Positions 27,390 to 36,349 of a stretch of 64,000 nucleotides of DNA are shown here, in pieces (within the stretch, counting starts at the first letter, position 1; each line of letters begins with the position of its first letter). Both the position numbers and the translations under genes were made by a program. Source of the DNA: Caballeronia insecticola (GTDB taxonomy: Bacteria; Pseudomonadota; Gammaproteobacteria; Burkholderiales; Burkholderiaceae); contig NC_021289.1 of the NCBI RefSeq assembly GCF_000402035.1, forward strand, positions 806,001 to 870,000. Reading direction: 5' to 3'. The notes below the pieces were generated by a model that worked only from the letters and a program-made list of their open reading frames with translations, was not told the DNA's origin and did no database searches.

Positions 27390-27650
27390 ATGTTGAAAAT
27401 CGACAACATCGCAAACAGCAAAGACCTCGACCGCGCTGAAATGGAAGCCATCGCCGGCGGCACGAACATCTTCCAGAACAACGGCATCAACGCCAACCTG
27501 CAAGCCGGCGGCGTGTCGTTCGCCAGCCCGCAGACCAACGTCGCGCCGGTCACGCAAGTCGATGCATCGACGCACACCGATGTCGACGTGAAGAACATCA
27601 CCAAGTCGCTCGACGCTGTAGGCAGCCTGCTCGGCGGCGTGAAGCTGTAA
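27390..27650 (+). CDS. double-glycine-leader small secreted peptide, copy 5
   Basis: 86 residues. The leader is of the copy 3/4 type (ANSKDLDRAEMEA then IAGG), but the mature part is of the copy 1/2 type (no insertion, NLQAGG, STHTDVD), so it looks like a mosaic. It is the last gene of the operon and is followed by a strong hairpin. Confidence 0.8.
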   Translation: MLKIDNIANSKDLDRAEMEAIAGGTNIFQNNGINANLQAGGVSFASPQTNVAPVTQVDASTHTDVDVKNITKSLDAVGSLLGGVKL

Positions 27651-27665
27651 CGCACCTCCCCTGAA

Positions 27666-27700
27666 GGGAGAAGGAACCAGGTCGACTGTCTCCTTCTCCC
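27666..27700. terminator. bidirectional hairpin terminator ending the peptide operon
   Basis: A perfect 10-bp stem, GGGAGAAGGA (27666-27675) with TCCTTCTCCC (27691-27700), and a 15-nt loop. It sits 15 nt after the copy 5 stop and 10 nt from the stop of the convergent amidohydrolase gene, so it may serve both. Confidence 0.65.
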
Positions 27701-27710
27701 TCACTTGCCG

Positions 27711-28664
27711 TCACAAGCCGTATAGCCTTACCGTGTTGTCGTAGAACAGACTGAGCCGATCCTCGACTGAACGCGTGCGTACGATTTGCTTGAATCCGTC
27801 GAAGATGTCGGTCAGGCGGTCCACGACGCCATCGACTGGATGGTTGCTCGCAAACGAGCAGCGCTGCACACCGAATACATCGATTGCCGCGCGAACCACC
27901 GGACCATTGGACTCCACGCTCCAGTGCTGACCCGGAATGCAAATCCCCGAAATCTTCAGATGCACGTTCGGCTCGCGCGCGACGCATTCGAGTGCTTGTC
28001 GCCACGCGCTCAAGCCTTCCTTCGAACGGTCCGACGGCAAACCGGTATGGTTGATCACGATCTGCGTAGCCGGGAAATCGCGCGCCAGTTCCACAGCCTC
28101 ACGCAAATGCCACCAAAAAACCTGCAATTCGAAAAGCAAGCCGTGCGCTTGCAGCTTCGCGTATCCGTCACGCCATTTCGGGTCGCGCATCGATCCGGGC
28201 GCGACGAAGTTATCGGTGTAATCGGCGCGCGAAACGGCTGTCGGCTTGTGTCGGATACCTTTGACGAGAGGATGGCCGCCATAGGCATCGAGCACGACGT
28301 CCACATCTTCGCGATCAAGCCACGCCTGCCCGCTCATCGCATGAGGGAAGCCATGTTCGCGATGCAGCGACTCGACCCAGCGCAACTCGCCCAGCGGATC
28401 GCTCGGGTCCCATTCGCCTTCGATCAGCACCGTCTTCACGACCTTGTGATGACCCGCCGCGCGGAAATAATCGTCGGGTAAGAATGTGCGCCGGATGTTG
28501 TCGTAATTGCCGTAACGAAAATTCCTGACCGGCTTGTCCGCAAGCCACGGATAGTAATTGCGTTCTATATCGAAGAAGTGCTGATGAGCGTCGGCAATCG
28601 GCAAGTCGTTGTCGGCGCCGGTCTCGAGAAATCGGAGGCGCAGCGTTTCAGTGTCGGAATTCAT
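27711..28664 (-). CDS. amidohydrolase-2 family hydrolase A
   Basis: 317 residues, a metal-dependent TIM-barrel hydrolase of the COG3618 type (LigI or lactonase-like). Metal-site motifs: HxH in IADAHQHFFD near the N-terminus, INHTGLP in the middle and FASNHPVDG near the C-terminus, where Asn takes the place of the usual Asp (the partner gene shows the same). It hydrolyses a C-O or C-N bond, often a lactone; the substrate is unknown. It is the last gene of the catabolic operon, 27 nt after a paralogue. Confidence 0.8.
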   Translation of the reverse strand: MNSDTETLRLRFLETGADNDLPIADAHQHFFDIERNYYPWLADKPVRNFRYGNYDNIRRTFLPDDYFRAAGHHKVVKTVLIEGEWDPSDPLGELRWVESLHREHGFPHAMSGQAWLDREDVDVVLDAYGGHPLVKGIRHKPTAVSRADYTDNFVAPGSMRDPKWRDGYAKLQAHGLLFELQVFWWHLREAVELARDFPATQIVINHTGLPSDRSKEGLSAWRQALECVAREPNVHLKISGICIPGQHWSVESNGPVVRAAIDVFGVQRCSFASNHPVDGVVDRLTDIFDGFKQIVRTRSVEDRLSLFYDNTVRLYGL

Positions 28665-28691
28665 GTAGTGCTTGGCGAATGAAGGAGCAGG

Positions 28692-29618
28692 CTAAATAAC
28701 CACGCGATAGAACTGCAATGCGTTGCGATAGAACACTTTCTCGAGCGCGTCACGACCGAGCGGTTCGAGCATCTTTTTCATACTGTCGATGAGCACGTCA
28801 TAACTCACTCTCAAACCGGCAACCGGAAAATTGCTCGCGAACATGCAGCGTTCGACACCGAAGATCGATACGGCATCGAGCACGATCTGCCGGTTGTCGT
28901 CGGCATTCCAGGGCGCATCCTTCAGTCCGAACTCCGACAGCTTCACGAAGACGTTCGGCTGCCTCGCAAGTTGCTCCATGCCGCGCCGCCATTGCGCGAG
29001 ACCTTCTGCGCTTCGGTCCCACGGAAAGCCGGTATGGTTCAGCGCGATTGGCGTGCCGGGAAACATGCGCGCGACATCCGCCGCTTCGGCGAGATACCAA
29101 GGCGGCACGCGCAAATCCCAGGAAAAGCCGAACCTGGCTAGCAGTGAAAAGCCTTCGAGCCACGCCGGATCCTGCATTGTTCCGCGCAAGCCTCGAACCG
29201 ATTCTCCGGGCCGCGACGACGTGACCGGCTTCGAACGAATGCCGCGCACCAGCGGATACGCAGCATGCCCGGCGAGAATCTCTTCGGTGTCGGGCCGATC
29301 GAACCACGCATGCGCGACCACGGCGCCCGGAAAGCCGTATAGCTCGTGCACTTCATGCAGCCAGCGCGTTTCGGCGATCTGTTCGTCGCGCGCACGTTCC
29401 GCCTCCACATGCACCGTGCCGATCACAGGCTGCGCACGGACTGTCGCAAGATAATCGTCCGGAAGAAAGTCGCGGCAGATGCTGCGATAGTCGCCGAGAA
29501 AAAACGCCTCGTGATACTCGTCCTGCAACCACGGATAACGCCCGGCCGACAGATCCCACAAATGATGATGCGCATCGATGATCGGAATATCATCCGGCGC
29601 GATGTCTTTCAGCTTCAT
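28692..29618 (-). CDS. amidohydrolase-2 family hydrolase B
   Basis: 308 residues, a paralogue of the neighbouring hydrolase with the same layout: IIDAHHHLWD (HxH), LNHTGFPWDRS and FASNFPVAG. Its start overlaps the thioesterase stop (ATGA). Two related but clearly diverged hydrolases in one operon suggest successive steps, or two stereoisomers or ring forms of one substrate. It is cytoplasmic. Confidence 0.8.
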   Translation of the reverse strand: MKLKDIAPDDIPIIDAHHHLWDLSAGRYPWLQDEYHEAFFLGDYRSICRDFLPDDYLATVRAQPVIGTVHVEAERARDEQIAETRWLHEVHELYGFPGAVVAHAWFDRPDTEEILAGHAAYPLVRGIRSKPVTSSRPGESVRGLRGTMQDPAWLEGFSLLARFGFSWDLRVPPWYLAEAADVARMFPGTPIALNHTGFPWDRSAEGLAQWRRGMEQLARQPNVFVKLSEFGLKDAPWNADDNRQIVLDAVSIFGVERCMFASNFPVAGLRVSYDVLIDSMKKMLEPLGRDALEKVFYRNALQFYRVVI

Positions 29619-30031
29619 GCAGATAACGCGCCAACGCGGTTCGCTTTCTCACGTACGCGAGCCTTGAGCTTGTCCACGTTGACGACGAAGCGCGAGTGAC
29701 TGCCCGTGCAGACCTGCTCGATATCGTCGAACACGGTAACATCGAACTTGACCGCGCGGCCCTCGATGCTCGCCACGCTCACTTCAATGCGCACCGTCAT
29801 CCCGAGCAATGTAGCGCCTGTATGCGCGATATCGACGGCTGTGCCGACGGAGTTCTCTTCGTCATCGACGAAATCGAGCAGATAGTCGAGACATGTCCGT
29901 TCGATATCGTCTATTAATTTAGGCGTCGCGTAGATGCGCAGATCGTCGCCGAGAAACGAGATCGTACGGTCAACATCGACTTCAATGGTCCGCGAATAGT
30001 GTGCGCCGACGCGCAATGAATCGTTGATCAT
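29615..30031 (-). CDS. FlK-like hotdog-fold acyl-CoA thioesterase
   Basis: 138 residues, a single hotdog domain. The catalytic residues of the fluoroacetyl-CoA thioesterase FlK (Thr42, Glu50, His76) align at Thr36 (YATPKL), Glu44 (DDIERT) and His70 (DIAHTG), all with the same offset of six. The family hydrolyses small acyl-CoAs. Here the true substrate is probably a CoA intermediate of the operon. It overlaps hydrolase B by 4 nt and follows the TRAP transporter gene by 3 nt. Confidence 0.75.
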   Translation of the reverse strand: MINDSLRVGAHYSRTIEVDVDRTISFLGDDLRIYATPKLIDDIERTCLDYLLDFVDDEENSVGTAVDIAHTGATLLGMTVRIEVSVASIEGRAVKFDVTVFDDIEQVCTGSHSRFVVNVDKLKARVREKANRVGALSA

Positions 30032-30034
30032 GGT

Positions 30035-31933
30035 TTAGTTTGCGGAAAGGAAGCCAGTAGATACCCAAGGCACGGCAACGAGCACGAGCAATGCGACCGC
30101 AAGCGCGCCGAGATATGGCCACACGCGTTTCATCGCGCCATCGGGATCGACCTTTGCGATGGCACAAGCCGCATAGAAGCCCACGCCGAAGGGGGGCGCG
30201 AAGAGCCCGAGGCCCATCGCGAAGATCGCGACCATGGCGTAGTGCACGTCGTTGATGCCGAGCGAACGCGCAACCGGAAACAACAGCGGCCCGAACAGCA
30301 CGATTGCCGGAATGCCTTCGAGAAAGCTTCCGAGCAACACGAACGCCGCAGCCGATATCAAGAGGAAGCCCAACGCGCCGCCCGGCGCTGCCGCCATCAA
30401 CAAGACAAGCTGACGAGAGAAACCGGACTGCGTCAACGCCCAAGCCATTGCAGTGGCGCAGCCGATGATGATCAGAATCGCGCCCGACAACGATGCCGTG
30501 CTGACGATGATCGGATAGAGCCGATTCCACTTGAACGAGCGATAAAACAAGAGACCGACAACGAACGTATACGCGACGCCTACCGAAGCCACTTCCGTTG
30601 CAGTAGCGATGCCTTCGACAACCGCCGCGCGAATCACGAACGGCAACGCCAGCGCGGGCAGCGCAACGAGGAACGCCTTGCCGACTTCACGCGGTTGCGC
30701 GCGTGCGACTTCTTTCAGTTCCCGCTTGCGGTTCTTGAACCAGATCACCGCGATCATCGCAAGCGCGCCCACGACAGCAGGCAGGAAGCCGCCCGTGAAC
30801 AACGCGGAAATGGACACGCCCGTGACCGAACCGATGGTGATCAACACGAGACTCGGCGGAATCGTCTCCGACATCGCGCCCGATGCGCTCAGCATTGCGA
30901 CCAGTTCGTTCTCGTCTTCGCCGCGCTTCTTCATCTCCGGAAAGAGTGCGGGCGCAACCGCTGCCATGTCCGCAGCCTTGGAACCGGAGATGCCGCTCAC
31001 CAGATAGATCGCGCCGATCAACACATAAGACAGCCCGCCTTTGAAGTGGCCGATCAACGATGCAAGAAAGCGGATCATCGCCTGAGCCATGCCCATCGCT
31101 TCGATGAGCGCGCCGAGGAACACGAACAACGGAATGGCGAGCAGGATGAGACTGGACATGCCTTCGTCGATACGACCGATGACGATCAACATAGGCGTGA
31201 GCGTGACCGTGCTCAGGTACGCGACCGTCGACAAGCCGAATGCCACCATGATAGGCACGCCGATCACCACCATGAAGACCACGGCGACCACGAAGAAGAT
31301 CACGAGGTTCCAGTTGCCGAGCGCGGTCATCGCCACTTTGAACGTCATGAGCGCAAGCGCGATGCCTCCGACCACGGCGGCCGAGATCACGAAATGCAGT
31401 GGCCGCGCCTGCTCCATGAGCCGCGCAATCGAGATCGCGAGCATCAGCGACAGTCCGACAGCGAGCGCCGCAACACGATATCCATTGGAGATTTCCAGCG
31501 CCGCGCTCGTGATGGCCCACTCTTCCGAAACGTATTCCCATGCGGGCGACAACAACGCCACGATGAACGCGATGACGACCACCGCGCCGAACGTATCGAT
31601 GAACGCGCGCCGCGCGGGCCGCAGATGCGCGATGAAGGTCGTGAGTCGCATATGCTCGTTGCGGCGCAATGCGATGACCGTGCCGAGCATCGCGAGCCAG
31701 ATAAAGAGCAGCGTCGCGAGTTCGTCGCCCCAGATCAGCGGATCGTGCAGCACATATCGATAGAACACGTTGGCGAACAACAGCACGACTTCGGCCACGA
31801 CCAGTCCGGCGGCGCATAGCTCGGTCGACCATCGGATGCAGACATCGAGAATATGACCTGCCCTCGCCACCGGCCCCAAAGGCTTGCTCGCAACCGCCAC
31901 CGGAATGTTTCCCATAGAAATGTCAGTGCTCAT
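30035..31933 (-). CDS. TRAP transporter fused permease (DctQ-DctM)
   Basis: 632 residues from MSTDISMGNIPVAV; this start follows an AGGAAGAG element, while an earlier in-frame start would overlap the substrate-binding gene. The N-terminal ~170 residues are DctQ-like (four membrane segments, FYRYVLHDPLIWGDELATLLFIWLA). The rest is DctM-like, with GIPLFVFLGALIEAMGMA-type helices, SGISGSKAADMAAVAPALFPEM and SASGAMSETIPPS. It drives sodium- or proton-coupled uptake of an organic acid delivered by the adjacent binding protein. The inner membrane is the expected location. Confidence 0.9.
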   Translation of the reverse strand: MSTDISMGNIPVAVASKPLGPVARAGHILDVCIRWSTELCAAGLVVAEVVLLFANVFYRYVLHDPLIWGDELATLLFIWLAMLGTVIALRRNEHMRLTTFIAHLRPARRAFIDTFGAVVVIAFIVALLSPAWEYVSEEWAITSAALEISNGYRVAALAVGLSLMLAISIARLMEQARPLHFVISAAVVGGIALALMTFKVAMTALGNWNLVIFFVVAVVFMVVIGVPIMVAFGLSTVAYLSTVTLTPMLIVIGRIDEGMSSLILLAIPLFVFLGALIEAMGMAQAMIRFLASLIGHFKGGLSYVLIGAIYLVSGISGSKAADMAAVAPALFPEMKKRGEDENELVAMLSASGAMSETIPPSLVLITIGSVTGVSISALFTGGFLPAVVGALAMIAVIWFKNRKRELKEVARAQPREVGKAFLVALPALALPFVIRAAVVEGIATATEVASVGVAYTFVVGLLFYRSFKWNRLYPIIVSTASLSGAILIIIGCATAMAWALTQSGFSRQLVLLMAAAPGGALGFLLISAAAFVLLGSFLEGIPAIVLFGPLLFPVARSLGINDVHYAMVAIFAMGLGLFAPPFGVGFYAACAIAKVDPDGAMKRVWPYLGALAVALLVLVAVPWVSTGFLSAN

Positions 31934-31946
31934 GATCCGCTCTTCC

Positions 31947-32978
31947 TCAGGAAAGCTGCCCGGAATACTTCTCCAGAAGTGCCCACGCCGCGTCGCCGTA
32001 CTTCTTTTTCCACTCGGCATAGAAGCCCTTTTGCTGCAAGTCGGAACGGAACGCCTGCTGATCCACCTTGTTGAAGGTGACGCCCTTCGCGGTCAACGTC
32101 GGTTCGAGACTTTGATTGAGACGGATCACTTCTTCACGCTGCTTCATCGCCGCTTCGTTGATGTTGCGTGCCACGACATCCTGCACGTCCTTGGGCAGCT
32201 TCGGCCAGGTCTTGCCGCTTGCGAGAAGCCAGAAGCCGTTCCAGATATGGCCCGTCAGCGAGCAATACTTCTGCACTTCATAGAAGCGCGCCGACTGAAC
32301 CACGACGAGCGGATTCTCCTGTCCCTCGACCACCTTGGTCTGCAACGCGGAATACGTTTCGTTGATGCTGATGCCGGTAGGCGCTGCGCCCAGCGTCTTG
32401 AACATCGACGTCCATAGCGGGCTGACCAGCACGCGAATCTTGAAGCCTTTCAAATCCGCAGGCGTGTTGATGGGCCGCGTCGAACTCGTGATCTGCCGGA
32501 AGCCGTTATTCCAGACCTTGTCCATTGCAATCAGTCCGGTCTTCGCGGCTTCGGCGCGCACATGCTTGCCGAGATCGCCGTCCATCGCGGCCCAGACCGC
32601 GTCGTAGTTCTTGAAGGCGAAAGGCACGCTCTCGATCGATGCAACCGGCACGAGCGTCGAGAGGATCGCGCCCGGCAGCGGAATGAAGTCGACGCCGCCC
32701 GCCCGGACCTGCGACAGCATGTCGGTGTCGCCGCCCATCTGTGCATTCGCAAAGACTTGCAGATCGACGCGGCCGTTCGTCTCCTTCTTGATCGCCGCAG
32801 ACGCTTCGCGCATATGTGCGTTGAGGGGATGGCTGTCGGGCAAGCTGCTTGCGTATTTCAAAACGATCGGCGCTGCCTGCGCGAATGCACGACCCGGCAA
32901 GCTCATGCCGGTCGCCGTGGCGGCCATGGCAATTCCCGCCGTCGTCAAAAAGTCCCGACGCGTGATGATTCCACTCAT
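31947..32978 (-). CDS. TRAP transporter substrate-binding protein DctP
   Basis: 343 residues with a twin-arginine signal (TRRDFLTTAG, cleavage near AFAQ). The DctP fold shows KYASSLPDSHPLNAH, DLKGFKIRV (the family arginine that binds the substrate carboxylate is in this segment) and GQENPLVVVQSARFYEVQKY. It captures a carboxylate in the periplasm for the fused permease 13 nt downstream. An AGGAG element precedes the start. Confidence 0.9.
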   Translation of the reverse strand: MSGIITRRDFLTTAGIAMAATATGMSLPGRAFAQAAPIVLKYASSLPDSHPLNAHMREASAAIKKETNGRVDLQVFANAQMGGDTDMLSQVRAGGVDFIPLPGAILSTLVPVASIESVPFAFKNYDAVWAAMDGDLGKHVRAEAAKTGLIAMDKVWNNGFRQITSSTRPINTPADLKGFKIRVLVSPLWTSMFKTLGAAPTGISINETYSALQTKVVEGQENPLVVVQSARFYEVQKYCSLTGHIWNGFWLLASGKTWPKLPKDVQDVVARNINEAAMKQREEVIRLNQSLEPTLTAKGVTFNKVDQQAFRSDLQQKGFYAEWKKKYGDAAWALLEKYSGQLS

Positions 32979-33029
32979 GTTTGTCTCCTGAACTCGGTAA
33001 TGCGCGATTGATCGCGTCTCTGACTCTGG

Positions 33030-34229
33030 TCACTGCTCCAGCGCCACGACTGCCTTTTCTTCGACCAGACGATCCACTTCGTCAATCGAATAGCCCGATT
33101 CCATCAGCACCTCTCTCGTATGCTGGCCGAGCAACGGTGCGGGACGGCTGCCGGATCGCTTCGCCTCGGAGAAGTGAATCGGCAATCCCAGACCTCTGAC
33201 TTTGCCGGCCAAGGGATGATCGGTTTCGACGACCATCTCGCGCGCGATGGTCTGCGGATGCGCGAGCGCCGCCGCGATATCGAGCACGGGACCGGCCGGC
33301 AAGCCGATGCGATCGAACTGCGCCATCCATTCGTCGGTGCTGCGTCGCACGAGCAATTCATTGAGGATCGCGACGAGCGCCTCGCGATGCTCGAGCCTCA
33401 GTGCGTTCGTCGTGAAGCGCGGGTCGCTTGCGAGTTGAGGTGCATCGAGTACTTCAAGCAGCCGTTCGTAATTGCTTTGATTGGCCGCGCCGATGTTGAT
33501 CCATCCGTCGTTCGTCTTGAACACTTGATACGGCGCGCTTGTCGAATTGGCGGAGCCCATCTTCGGCAGAATGGTGCCGTCCGCAAGATAGCTTGCCGCG
33601 GGCCAGAACATCTGCTGAAGGCCTGCTTCGAACAGCGACGTATCGACCATCTGTCCTCGCCCCGTTTGCAGCTTTTGCGCATAAGCGGCTGCGATGCCGA
33701 GCGCCGCCAGAATGCCCGAGTTGATATCGGCAACGGGGGAACCCGCCTTGACCGGCTCGCGTCCTTCTTCGCCCGTCATGCTCATCATGCCGCTCATGCC
33801 TTGCGCAATGAGGTCGAAGCCGCCTTTCTCGCCGAACGGGCCGGTGCGGCCGAAGCCGGAGATCGCGCAATAGATCAGTCCCGGATTCAGTTCTTTGAGA
33901 ACGTCATAGCCGAGGCCGAATTTTTCCATCGTCCCGGCGCGATAGTTTTCCGTCACGACATCCGCATCGGATAACAAGCGCTTCAGTACTTCGCGGCCGC
34001 TTGCGCTTTTTAGATTGATGCCGATGCCCCGCTTGTTGCGATTGACGATCATGAACGACGCCGACTCGCCGCTCGGCAGAATCGGCGAGAAGCGACGCGA
34101 ATCGTCGCCGTCGGGCACCTTCTCGACCTTGACGACATCGGCGCCCATGTCGGCGAGCATCATGCCGCACACCGGGCCGGACATGATGTGCGCCAGTTCA
34201 ACTACTTTCATTCCACTCAGCGGACCCAT
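33030..34229 (-). CDS. CaiB/BaiF family (class III) CoA-transferase
   Basis: 399 residues from MGPLSGMKVVELAHIMSGP. Family motifs: MLADMGADVVKVEKVPDGDD, NRNKRGIGINLKS, SGFGRTGPFGEKGGFDLIAQGMSGMMS and the nucleophile region GSPVADINSG (Asp). It moves CoA between carboxylic acids, so it probably activates the acid imported by the TRAP system. The start lies 1 nt after the enoyl-CoA hydratase stop and uses its AAGGGAAAG as ribosome site. Confidence 0.87.
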   Translation of the reverse strand: MGPLSGMKVVELAHIMSGPVCGMMLADMGADVVKVEKVPDGDDSRRFSPILPSGESASFMIVNRNKRGIGINLKSASGREVLKRLLSDADVVTENYRAGTMEKFGLGYDVLKELNPGLIYCAISGFGRTGPFGEKGGFDLIAQGMSGMMSMTGEEGREPVKAGSPVADINSGILAALGIAAAYAQKLQTGRGQMVDTSLFEAGLQQMFWPAASYLADGTILPKMGSANSTSAPYQVFKTNDGWINIGAANQSNYERLLEVLDAPQLASDPRFTTNALRLEHREALVAILNELLVRRSTDEWMAQFDRIGLPAGPVLDIAAALAHPQTIAREMVVETDHPLAGKVRGLGLPIHFSEAKRSGSRPAPLLGQHTREVLMESGYSIDEVDRLVEEKAVVALEQ

Positions 34230-34230
34230 T

Positions 34231-35010
34231 TCACTTTCCCTTGAAGACTGGCTTCTGTTTTGCATTGAATGCTTCGGCGCCGATGCGGAAATCTTCCGTG
34301 TCGAAGCAGTCGAGCGCCGATTCGATTTCAGCCGCCGTCAGCTCAGGCGATTGCGTCAGCCTGTTCGCCGCCTGCTTATGCCAGCGTGCGACGAGCGGTG
34401 CGCCGCGTGCAATGCGCCGCGCCGTGGCGATGGACTCTTCCTCGACGGCATCGTCCGCGACGACACGCGACACCAGCCCTTTCGCATACGCTTCCTGCGC
34501 GTTGAAGATGCGGCCTTCGAGCACGATCTCCATCGCAACCGCACGGCCCGCGAGACGAATGAGCGCGCCGAGTTCGGCATATGACATCGTGAGTCCGAGT
34601 TGTCCGACGGGCGCGCCGAAGCGGCTGGATTCGCCGCAAATGCGGATATCGCAAAGCGATGCAATCTCGAGGCCGCCACCGACACATACGCCATGAATCA
34701 TCGCAATGACGGGATGACGGCATTGCTCGATCGCCTGCATGGCGGCGGTCGTGACTTCCGCATAGCTGCGCGCCTGTTCGCGATTCGAGCGTTGCGCGGC
34801 GAATTCGCCGATGTCCGCGCCTGCGGCAAAGGCCTTCGTTCCTGCGCCGCGCAGAACGACGCAGCGAATGTCGTCGTCGGCTGATAATGTCTGCATGGCT
34901 GCGCCGAGTTCACGCCACATCGAAAGCGTGAGCGCATTCATCTTCTCGGGGTTATCGAGCGAGATGATCACGATGTCGCCATCCCGCTTGATGCTGAGCT
35001 TGTCTCCCAT
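34231..35010 (-). CDS. enoyl-CoA hydratase/isomerase family protein
   Basis: 259 residues of crotonase fold. Oxyanion-hole segments are AFAAGADIGEFA and GVCVGGGLEIASLCDIRI. The usual catalytic glutamate positions are partly altered (FGAPVGQLGLTMSYAELG), closer to carnitinyl-CoA dehydratase-like members than to classical enoyl-CoA hydratase. It should hydrate, dehydrate or isomerise the CoA ester formed by the neighbouring CoA-transferase. It lies 20 nt downstream of the alcohol dehydrogenase gene. Confidence 0.85.
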   Translation of the reverse strand: MGDKLSIKRDGDIVIISLDNPEKMNALTLSMWRELGAAMQTLSADDDIRCVVLRGAGTKAFAAGADIGEFAAQRSNREQARSYAEVTTAAMQAIEQCRHPVIAMIHGVCVGGGLEIASLCDIRICGESSRFGAPVGQLGLTMSYAELGALIRLAGRAVAMEIVLEGRIFNAQEAYAKGLVSRVVADDAVEEESIATARRIARGAPLVARWHKQAANRLTQSPELTAAEIESALDCFDTEDFRIGAEAFNAKQKPVFKGK

Positions 35011-35030
35011 TTCTTTTCCCTGGATGTGCG

Positions 35031-36170
35031 TCAGAACGACGCTTCGAGCATGGCCTGATAGTCGCTCTCGGAAGCAACGCGCGGATTGGTCTTGTGGCTA
35101 TGGTCCTTGAGCGCACCCTTGATGATGTCGGGGAACATGTCGCGCGTGACGCCGACGCCCGCAAGCGTCGTGGGAAGACCAAGGCGATCCGTCATCTCCC
35201 TGATCGACGGTCCGACCTTCGCCGGATTCTCGAGCCCCATTGCTTGCGCGAGCCGCACGAGCTTGGTTTCCTCCTGCACGCTCGGCGCCTCCTGATTGAA
35301 CGCGATCACGGCCGGCAGAAAGATTGCGTTGAGCGTTCCATGATGCAAACGCGGATTGATGCCGCCCAGCGAATGACTGAGGCTGTGCACGCAACCCAGG
35401 CCTTTCTGAAACGCGAGTGCGCCTTGCATCGATGCGCTCATCATGTTCATGCGCGCGACCTTGTCGTCGGGATGGGCGGTGGCGCGCTCGATATGACGCC
35501 ACGCGCGCCAGAGACCATCGAGCGCGATGCCGTCCGCAGCCGGATTGAACGCGGGCGCCATGAAGGTTTCGATGCAATGCGCAATCGCGTCCATGCCCGT
35601 TGCTGCGGTCATCACGGGCGGCAGCTTCAATGTGAGTTCGGGATCGCAGATCGCGGCTTTCGGCACCACGAACGGCGAGATCACGCCGACCTTTCTGCCG
35701 TCGTCGAGAATCAGGATTGCGCCGCGACCGACTTCGCTGCCGGTGCCGGCCGTCGTCGGAATCGCGATCACGGGTGCTGTCTTCGACGTGATGCGCGTCG
35801 CCCCGCCTTCGATCACGGCGAAGCTTTGCAACGGCCCTTCATGCGTCGCACACACCGCCACGCCTTTGGCGAGATCGATCGACGATCCTCCGCCCACCGC
35901 GATGATTCCATCGCATTGCTGCTCGATATAAACGTCCACCGCTTCCCGCACTGCGGCTTCGTTGGGATTCGGCGGCGTTGCGTCGTAGACCGGCACGTCA
36001 TGGCTCGCGCCCAACGCCGACAAAACCTTATCGACGATGCCCACGGCCTTGATGCCGCGGTCGGTAACGATAAGCGGGCGACTGATTCCAACCCGTTCGC
36101 ATTCGCTCTTCAAGAGCCGCAAGGCGCCGAACTCGAACTGTATCTGCGTGATGTAATTGATAAGGGCCAT
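35031..36170 (-). CDS. iron-containing (group III) alcohol dehydrogenase
   Basis: 379 residues, full length. The NAD-binding motif is GGGSSIDLAKG and the nucleotide loop is IPTTAGTGSEV. Metal ligands are Asp and His in MDAIAHCIE, plus His residues in GCVHSLSHSLGG and DHSHKTNP. It is the first gene of the leftward catabolic operon, divergent from a LysR gene. It oxidises an alcohol or reduces a keto or semialdehyde group (maleylacetate-reductase-like enzymes share this fold). The start has no strong ribosome site. Confidence 0.88.
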   Translation of the reverse strand: MALINYITQIQFEFGALRLLKSECERVGISRPLIVTDRGIKAVGIVDKVLSALGASHDVPVYDATPPNPNEAAVREAVDVYIEQQCDGIIAVGGGSSIDLAKGVAVCATHEGPLQSFAVIEGGATRITSKTAPVIAIPTTAGTGSEVGRGAILILDDGRKVGVISPFVVPKAAICDPELTLKLPPVMTAATGMDAIAHCIETFMAPAFNPAADGIALDGLWRAWRHIERATAHPDDKVARMNMMSASMQGALAFQKGLGCVHSLSHSLGGINPRLHHGTLNAIFLPAVIAFNQEAPSVQEETKLVRLAQAMGLENPAKVGPSIREMTDRLGLPTTLAGVGVTRDMFPDIIKGALKDHSHKTNPRVASESDYQAMLEASF

Positions 36171-36208
36171 GGTTGATCGACAGTTATATTTGAGCGAAAA
36201 CCCGGATA

Positions 36209-36226
36209 GTAAGAACCCTGACTTAC
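36209..36226. promoter_or_regulatory. LysR-type operator candidate upstream of the catabolic operon
   Basis: Inverted repeat GTAAG-N8-CTTAC lies 39 nt upstream of the alcohol dehydrogenase start and 124 nt from the divergent LysR start. It is a candidate activator or promoter-proximal site for the catabolic operon regulator. Confidence 0.4.
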
Positions 36227-36349
36227 GAGGGTTAACGTTAGGCGCAGAGCTTTACGCAACGCGGGTTTGATGCGGCAGTATAGGCAGCGGCCTAAACGGC
36301 CGGAATTGACAATAATGAATACGGGTATAACTATTCCTCAAGCCGGCGC

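Noticed and set aside
27711..29618. Two adjacent amidohydrolases as a recent tandem duplication
   Set aside because: They share motifs but are diverged along their length, so they are treated as distinct enzymes.
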